DNA from: Gordonibacter faecis
GTDB taxonomy: Bacteria; Actinomycetota; Coriobacteriia; Coriobacteriales; Eggerthellaceae
Direction of reading: 5' to 3'
NCBI RefSeq assembly: GCF_030077735.1
Contig: NZ_JASJEU010000024.1
Coordinates: forward strand, 186,001 to 250,000
DNA: 64,000 bases
Shown here: positions 59,701 through 64,000 of the stretch, piece after piece
How positions within the stretch are numbered: position 1 is the stretch's first letter
Layout: each line of letters begins with the position of its first letter
Program-made: the position numbers and the translations under genes
Notes under the pieces: generated by a model
What the model saw: the letters and a program-made list of their open reading frames with translations, nothing else
What the model was told of the DNA's origin: nothing
Databases searched by the model: none

Positions 59701-61341
59701 ATGGAAAGTAAAAGTGCATTTAGCAGGCGTCAGTTCGTCGAGCTGCTCGGCGTGTCTGCGGCAGGCTTCGGCCTGGTCAGCCTCGCGGGCTGCGGTGGCG
59801 GCGATGACAAGGGCACAGAAACGCCCAAGTCCGATAGCGGCGCCCCCACCGATGGCGGCATGGCCGACACCATCACCTACAGCCTAACAGCTGACCCGCG
59901 CGCCCTTGACCCGGCGTACTTCGACGACGGCGAGTCCGCCGTTGTGGCCTGCAACATCTACGAAGGTCTGTACCAGTACGGCCTCAAGGACGCCAAGGTG
60001 GCGCCCTGCCTGGCCAAAGACCTGCCCGAGATCTCGGACGACGGCCTGGTGTACACCATCGCGCTGAACGAGGGCATCAAGTTCCACGACGGCGCCGACT
60101 TCAACGCCGACGCGGTTGTGAAGTCCATCGAGCGTCAGCTTGAGCCGAACCGCAACTCCGACATGCCCTACGCTTCGTTCGTGTTCGGCGAGGCCGAAGC
60201 GGGTTCTGGCGTTGAGAAGGTTGAAGCCGTGGACGACTACACGGTGAAAATCACCATGCGTGCCGCCAACGCCGCGTTCGTGAAGAACCTGGCCATGGCG
60301 CTGGCTTCCCCCATCGTGTCCCCGACGGCTGCTGCCGCCGCCACGCCGGGTCAGCCCATCGACAAGCCGGCCGGCACCGGTCCCTATAAGTATGTAGACT
60401 GGACCAAGGGTGCTCAGGTTGTTCTTGAGGCCAACGAAGAGTACTGGGGCGATGCTCCCAAGACGAAGAACATCGTCTTCAGGATTATTGCCGAGGGCAA
60501 CACGCGTCTGACCTCGCTCATGAACGGCGAGTGCGACATCATCTCCAGCGTTGACCCATCTTCCGCCGACCAGATCACGAGCTCCGGCTTCGAGCTGTTC
60601 TCCGAAGACGGCATGACCATCAACTACATGGCCTTCAACACCGAGTCCGACAAGTGCAAGGATCAGGAAGTCCGCAAGGCTATCGCCCAGGCCATCAACG
60701 TCGAGGAAATGGTGAACGCCATTTACGGCGACTACGCCACCGTGGCGAACTCCGTCATGCCTCTGTGGATGGCTCCCTACGACAAGGACGTCAAGCAGAC
60801 GGCGTTTGATCCCGAGGCCGCGAAAAAGACGCTCGCCGACAAGGGCATCACGTCGCTCACCTGCATCACCTACACCACCGCTCGCCCCTACAACCAGAAG
60901 GGCGGCCAGGATCTGGCGAACATGATCCAGGGCTACCTGCGCGAAGTGGGCGTTGAGGTCAGCATCACGCAGTACGACTGGACCACCTATAAGACCAAGG
61001 TGCAGACGGATCCCTACGACATCTGCTTCTACGGCTGGACGGGCGACAACGGCGACCCGGACAACTTCATGAACCTGCTCGCCGACACGAACTGGTCCAT
61101 GAACGTGGCGCACTGGCAGGACGAGGAGTACAAGGCCCTCATCGCCGAAGGTCTGGCCACTCCCGATGGCGACGAGCGCGATGCCATCTACCTCAAGTGC
61201 GAGCAGATGGTTGCCGAGAAGCAGCCGTGGGTGCTCATCTCCCACTCCAAGAACCTGCTCGGCATTAACCCGAAGGTGAAGGATTTCTACTATCATCCCA
61301 CGGGTGTCGCATTCTTCAAGGGCGTTTCCAAGCAAGCGTAA
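59701..61341 (+). CDS. peptide/solute-binding lipoprotein of an ABC importer, Tat-type signal
   Basis: This 546-residue family-5 (DppA/OppA-like) binding protein begins with a twin-arginine signal (SRRQFVELLGVSAAGFGLVS) that ends in the lipobox LAGC (Cys31), so it is a Tat-exported lipoprotein. LTADPRALDPAYFDDGES, FHDGADFNADAVVKSIER and ETNDPDN-like DNGDPDNFMNLL regions fit the family. The ribosome-binding site is GAAGGAGACACC. A hairpin with TTTT at about 59658-59682 lies in the leader. It starts the importer operon. Confidence 0.93.
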   Translation: MESKSAFSRRQFVELLGVSAAGFGLVSLAGCGGGDDKGTETPKSDSGAPTDGGMADTITYSLTADPRALDPAYFDDGESAVVACNIYEGLYQYGLKDAKVAPCLAKDLPEISDDGLVYTIALNEGIKFHDGADFNADAVVKSIERQLEPNRNSDMPYASFVFGEAEAGSGVEKVEAVDDYTVKITMRAANAAFVKNLAMALASPIVSPTAAAAATPGQPIDKPAGTGPYKYVDWTKGAQVVLEANEEYWGDAPKTKNIVFRIIAEGNTRLTSLMNGECDIISSVDPSSADQITSSGFELFSEDGMTINYMAFNTESDKCKDQEVRKAIAQAINVEEMVNAIYGDYATVANSVMPLWMAPYDKDVKQTAFDPEAAKKTLADKGITSLTCITYTTARPYNQKGGQDLANMIQGYLREVGVEVSITQYDWTTYKTKVQTDPYDICFYGWTGDNGDPDNFMNLLADTNWSMNVAHWQDEEYKALIAEGLATPDGDERDAIYLKCEQMVAEKQPWVLISHSKNLLGINPKVKDFYYHPTGVAFFKGVSKQA

Positions 61342-61350
61342 AGCCCTCAA

Positions 61351-61382
61351 AACGACACCCCGCCCCTCGCGGGGTGTCGTTT
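61351..61382 (+). terminator. terminator after the binding protein
   Basis: AACGACACCCCGC (61351-61363) pairs with GCGGGGTGTCGTTT (61369-61382). The U-run is short, so it probably lowers rather than stops transcription into the permeases, giving more binding protein than transporter. Confidence 0.85.
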
Positions 61383-61566
61383 CCCACCGGTGTGGCCCTC
61401 ACGTCATATTCTCGTAACGTGTGGGCCACAGTTGCGTTACACTGTCGTACGGTCGTATTCGATCCAACGATATCGCGCGCCGGGCAAACTCGACGCGCTT
61501 GAAGCCGAGGGCCACCGCCTTCGGCTTCATTCCTGTTTTCTACAGGGAAGGCAAGAAAGGAGCTTT

Positions 61567-62586
61567 ATGCTCAAGTACATCCTCAAACGAATCCTTATGG
61601 TGATTCCCGTCTTGCTGGGTGTGACTGTCATTATCTTCTTGATCACGCGCGTGTTGGCCTCGGACCCGGCTCCGGTGGTTCTAGGCGAGCACGCAACCAC
61701 AGAAGCGATGGCAGTTTGGCGAGCGGACAACGGGCTGGATGATCCCATCTGGCTTCAGTACGTGAACTTCGTGGTGAATGCCGTGCAAGGCAACCTCGGG
61801 TACTCGTATTACACCCACCAGCCAGTCACGGCTGAAATCGCCGCGCGCTTCCCCGCCACGGCCGAGCTTGCCATCTGCGCCATTATTGTGGCCACGCTTC
61901 TGGGCGTGTCGCTGGGCGTGCTGGCGGCTGTGAAGAAGAACAAGCTGGCGGATAACGTCAGTATGTTGGTGGCACTTATCGGCGTGTCCATGCCCATCTT
62001 TTGGTCGGGCATCTTGCTCATTTTGCTGTTCGCCGGCATCTTGCACGTGCTGCCGTCCAGCGGACGCGTCACACCGCTTTTGCAGCCAACCGGAGGAACC
62101 GGGTTCTTCATACTTGATACCATCATGCGCGGTAACTTCGAAGCGCTGGGAGACGTGCTCATTCACCTGATTCTTCCCACGCTGGCACTGTCTCTGTACT
62201 CCATGGCCATCATCACGCGCATGACGCGCTCAAGTATGCTTGAGACGCTGAACGCCGACTACATTCGTACGGCGCGCGCTAAGGGCCTGTCCAAGGGTTC
62301 CGTCAACATCAAGCACGCACTGCGCAACGCCATGTTGCCCATCTCCACGGTTATTGGCTTGCAGTTCGGCAGCTTGCTCGGCGGCGCACTGCTCACTGAG
62401 ACCGTGTTCGCGTGGCCGGGCATTGGCAAGTTTGCCGTGGACTGCGTACTGAAGAGCGACTTCCCGGTGGTGCAAGGCATCGTGCTATTGGTGGCCGTCA
62501 TCTTCGTCATCATGAACTTGGTTGTTGACATTATCTACGCCTGGCTGGATCCCCGCATCAAGTACGGCGCGAAGGAAGAGGGGTGA
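61567..62586 (+). CDS. ABC importer permease, DppB/OppB family
   Basis: The 339-residue protein starts at ATG 61567 (MLKYILKRILMVIPVLLGVT), with AAGAAAGGAGCTTT upstream. Six membrane helices and the EAA loop region (DYIRTARAKGLSKGSVNIKHALRNAM) are visible. It follows the binding-protein gene by 225 bases that contain the terminator and no other gene. Confidence 0.94.
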   Translation: MLKYILKRILMVIPVLLGVTVIIFLITRVLASDPAPVVLGEHATTEAMAVWRADNGLDDPIWLQYVNFVVNAVQGNLGYSYYTHQPVTAEIAARFPATAELAICAIIVATLLGVSLGVLAAVKKNKLADNVSMLVALIGVSMPIFWSGILLILLFAGILHVLPSSGRVTPLLQPTGGTGFFILDTIMRGNFEALGDVLIHLILPTLALSLYSMAIITRMTRSSMLETLNADYIRTARAKGLSKGSVNIKHALRNAMLPISTVIGLQFGSLLGGALLTETVFAWPGIGKFAVDCVLKSDFPVVQGIVLLVAVIFVIMNLVVDIIYAWLDPRIKYGAKEEG

Positions 62587-62591
62587 TCGGC

Positions 62592-63512
62592 ATGGCGAAG
62601 AAGCTTGCAACCGAGCCCAACGGCGTAGCGCTGCAGGGCGGGCAGCCCAAGGAGAAGCGCGAGAGCATCTGGAAGGATGTGTTCGCGGGCATTGTCTCCA
62701 ACAAGGCGTCGCTTATCAGTGCCATCTTTATTATTGTATTGGCGCTTATCGCGCTTGTCACAAAGTTCTTTCCGCAGGTACTCCCCTACGACCCGTACGC
62801 GCAGAACCTGAGCGAGTCTTTGGTGGGGCCGTCGGCCGCGCACTGGTTCGGCACCGACATTCAAGGCCGCGACATTTTCTGCCGCGTGCTGGTGGGTACA
62901 CAGATCACACTGACCGTGGGTCTGGCCGCGGTGGCCATCTCGCTCACCGTGGGCGTAATACTCGGTTCCATCGCCGGCTACAAGGGCGGCAAGTGGGACA
63001 CCGTCATCATGCGCATCATGGACATGATGCTGGCCATTCCGTCCATCCTGCTGGCTATTGCCATCATGGCGGCGCTTGGGCCGGGCATTGAGAAGGCCGT
63101 TATCGCCATTGGCCTGGTGTCCATTCCGGAATACGCGCGTATCGTGCGCTCCGAGATTCTGTCCATCAAGGAAAACGATTACGTGGCTGCGGCGCGCGTG
63201 GTGGGCAACTCGAACTTTGCCATTGTTTTTCGCCATGTGCTGCCGAACACGTTGCCGTCCATTATTGTGCGTGCGACGCTTGGCATTTCCACGGCCATTC
63301 TGGACGCGGCGGCGCTCGGCTTCTTGGGCCTGGGCGTGCAGCCTCCGGCGGCTGAGTGGGGCGACATGCTGGGCCGCGGCCGCAACGAACTGTTCCAGGC
63401 TCCCTGGCTCATGATTTTCCCCGGTTTGGCTATTACGCTGACCGTGCTCGCGTTCAACCTGCTGGGCGACGGCGTGCGCGACGGTTTGGACCCCAAGGCA
63501 AGGAAGAGGTGA
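62592..63512 (+). CDS. ABC importer permease, DppC/OppC family
   Basis: The 306-residue second permease starts at ATG 62592 (MAKKLATEPNGV), with GAGGGGTGATCGGC upstream; a GTG at 62583 overlapping the previous stop is the alternative. The N-terminal domain has LSESLVGPSAAHWFGTDIQG, and the EAA loop is DYVAAARVVGNSNFAIVFRH. It forms the channel with the preceding permease. Confidence 0.95.
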   Translation: MAKKLATEPNGVALQGGQPKEKRESIWKDVFAGIVSNKASLISAIFIIVLALIALVTKFFPQVLPYDPYAQNLSESLVGPSAAHWFGTDIQGRDIFCRVLVGTQITLTVGLAAVAISLTVGVILGSIAGYKGGKWDTVIMRIMDMMLAIPSILLAIAIMAALGPGIEKAVIAIGLVSIPEYARIVRSEILSIKENDYVAAARVVGNSNFAIVFRHVLPNTLPSIIVRATLGISTAILDAAALGFLGLGVQPPAAEWGDMLGRGRNELFQAPWLMIFPGLAITLTVLAFNLLGDGVRDGLDPKARKR

Positions 63513-63516
63513 TCCC

Positions 63517-64000
63517 ATGTTGTTATCGGTGAAGAACCTCTCCACGGAGTTCCCCGTTAAGAAGGGCATTGTGCGCGCGGTCGAGGACGTGAGCTTCGAC
63601 GTGGATTCCGGCGAGATTTTGGCCATCGTGGGCGAGTCGGGTTCCGGCAAGTCCGTGACCAGCCTGTCGGTGATGGGGCTTTTGGCTGAACCGGGGCATG
63701 TGGCCGGCGGCTCCATCGAATTTGAGGGCAGGGACCTGGTGGCGCTGTCGGAGAAGGAGTACCGCCAGCTGCGCGGCAACGACATGGCCATGATTTTCCA
63801 GGAGCCCATGACATCGCTGAACCCCGTGTATCGCGTGGGCAACCAGATTGTTGAGGCCATCCGCACGCACGAGAAGATTTCGAAGAAGGACGCTCGCGAG
63901 CGTGCGATTGACCTGTTGCGCAAGGTGGGTATCCCCTCGCCTGAGAAGCGCATCGACGACTACCCGCACCAGATGTCGGGCGGCATGCGTCAGCGCGTCA
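63517..64000 (+). CDS. ABC importer ATPase, DppD/OppD family, cut by window end
   Basis: The ATG at 63517 follows AGGAAGAGGTGATCCC. Visible are Walker A GESGSGKSVTSLSVMG, the Q-loop MIFQEPMTSLNPVY and the beginning of the signature YPHQMSGGMRQRV. The rest, and probably the partner ATPase DppF, lie beyond the window. Confidence 0.96.
   Translation, partial: MLLSVKNLSTEFPVKKGIVRAVEDVSFDVDSGEILAIVGESGSGKSVTSLSVMGLLAEPGHVAGGSIEFEGRDLVALSEKEYRQLRGNDMAMIFQEPMTSLNPVYRVGNQIVEAIRTHEKISKKDARERAIDLLRKVGIPSPEKRIDDYPHQMSGGMRQRV

Overview
The window is a GC-rich bacterial chromosome segment that most resembles Actinomycetota, class Coriobacteriia (Eggerthellaceae-like gut anaerobes). This assignment is inference from GC-rich codon use, the gene order and the look of the proteins; there is no rRNA gene to confirm it. 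Almost all genes between 1 and 51 kb lie on the minus strand.

Region by region. 1-1.7 kb is an AT-rich, probably acquired restriction-modification pair: a Dam-type adenine methylase followed by a truncated AlwI/PleI-type nuclease. 2-3.3 kb has a PadR regulator, a DUF2812 membrane protein and a small membrane protein. 3.4-22.6 kb keeps an ancient housekeeping order also known from Bacillus: rpmB, asp23, fakA, recG, rsmD, coaD, a DivIVA-like coiled-coil gene, yceD, then (after an inserted 5-kb transporter block) rpmF, plsX, rnc, smc. A perfect 16-bp parS site lies at the edge of the inserted block. 22.8-28 kb holds queD, a zinc-ribbon coiled-coil gene, a Nif3-like gene, a PHP phosphatase, a cysteine desulfurase and rpe. 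28-32 kb holds an alkyltransferase-like protein without the catalytic cysteine, a VanZ-RDD-NnrE fusion, a lipoprotein and a half-ferritin. 32-36.9 kb is gpsA, plsY, der and a radical SAM/DUF512 gene.

36.9-42.2 kb is the accessory island. A stand-alone CdiA-C-terminal-like nuclease gene lies between two copies of a 60-bp AT-rich palindromic repeat. Next come a secreted InlB-repeat protein and a ~1,081-codon secreted leucine-rich-repeat (BspA-like) gene. That gene is broken twice, each time at a 12-G homopolymer, which is the signature of a contingency (phase-variable) locus.

42.5-51.1 kb is one tightly packed minus-strand operon: M50 protease, scpA, scpB, rluB, tyrA, aroA, cmk, plsC, ispH. 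51.2-57.7 kb holds tRNA-Val, tRNA-Ile2 (CAT), tRNA-Asn, cspA, a MerR regulator with a classical 19-bp-spacer promoter, an ABC-F ATPase, trmL and trpS. 57.8-59.4 kb is a stand-alone TrpB2 gene behind a complete-looking tryptophan attenuator: a leader peptide with three consecutive Trp codons, an antiterminator and a terminator. 59.7-64 kb is a plus-strand peptide ABC importer (Tat lipoprotein, two permeases, first ATPase cut by the window end).

Several families of long structured intergenic repeats are scattered through the window. One ~150-bp family shows compensatory stem changes. Another, short family is read into the C-termini of PlsC and Cmk. No CRISPR array, rRNA gene, integrase or insertion sequence was seen.
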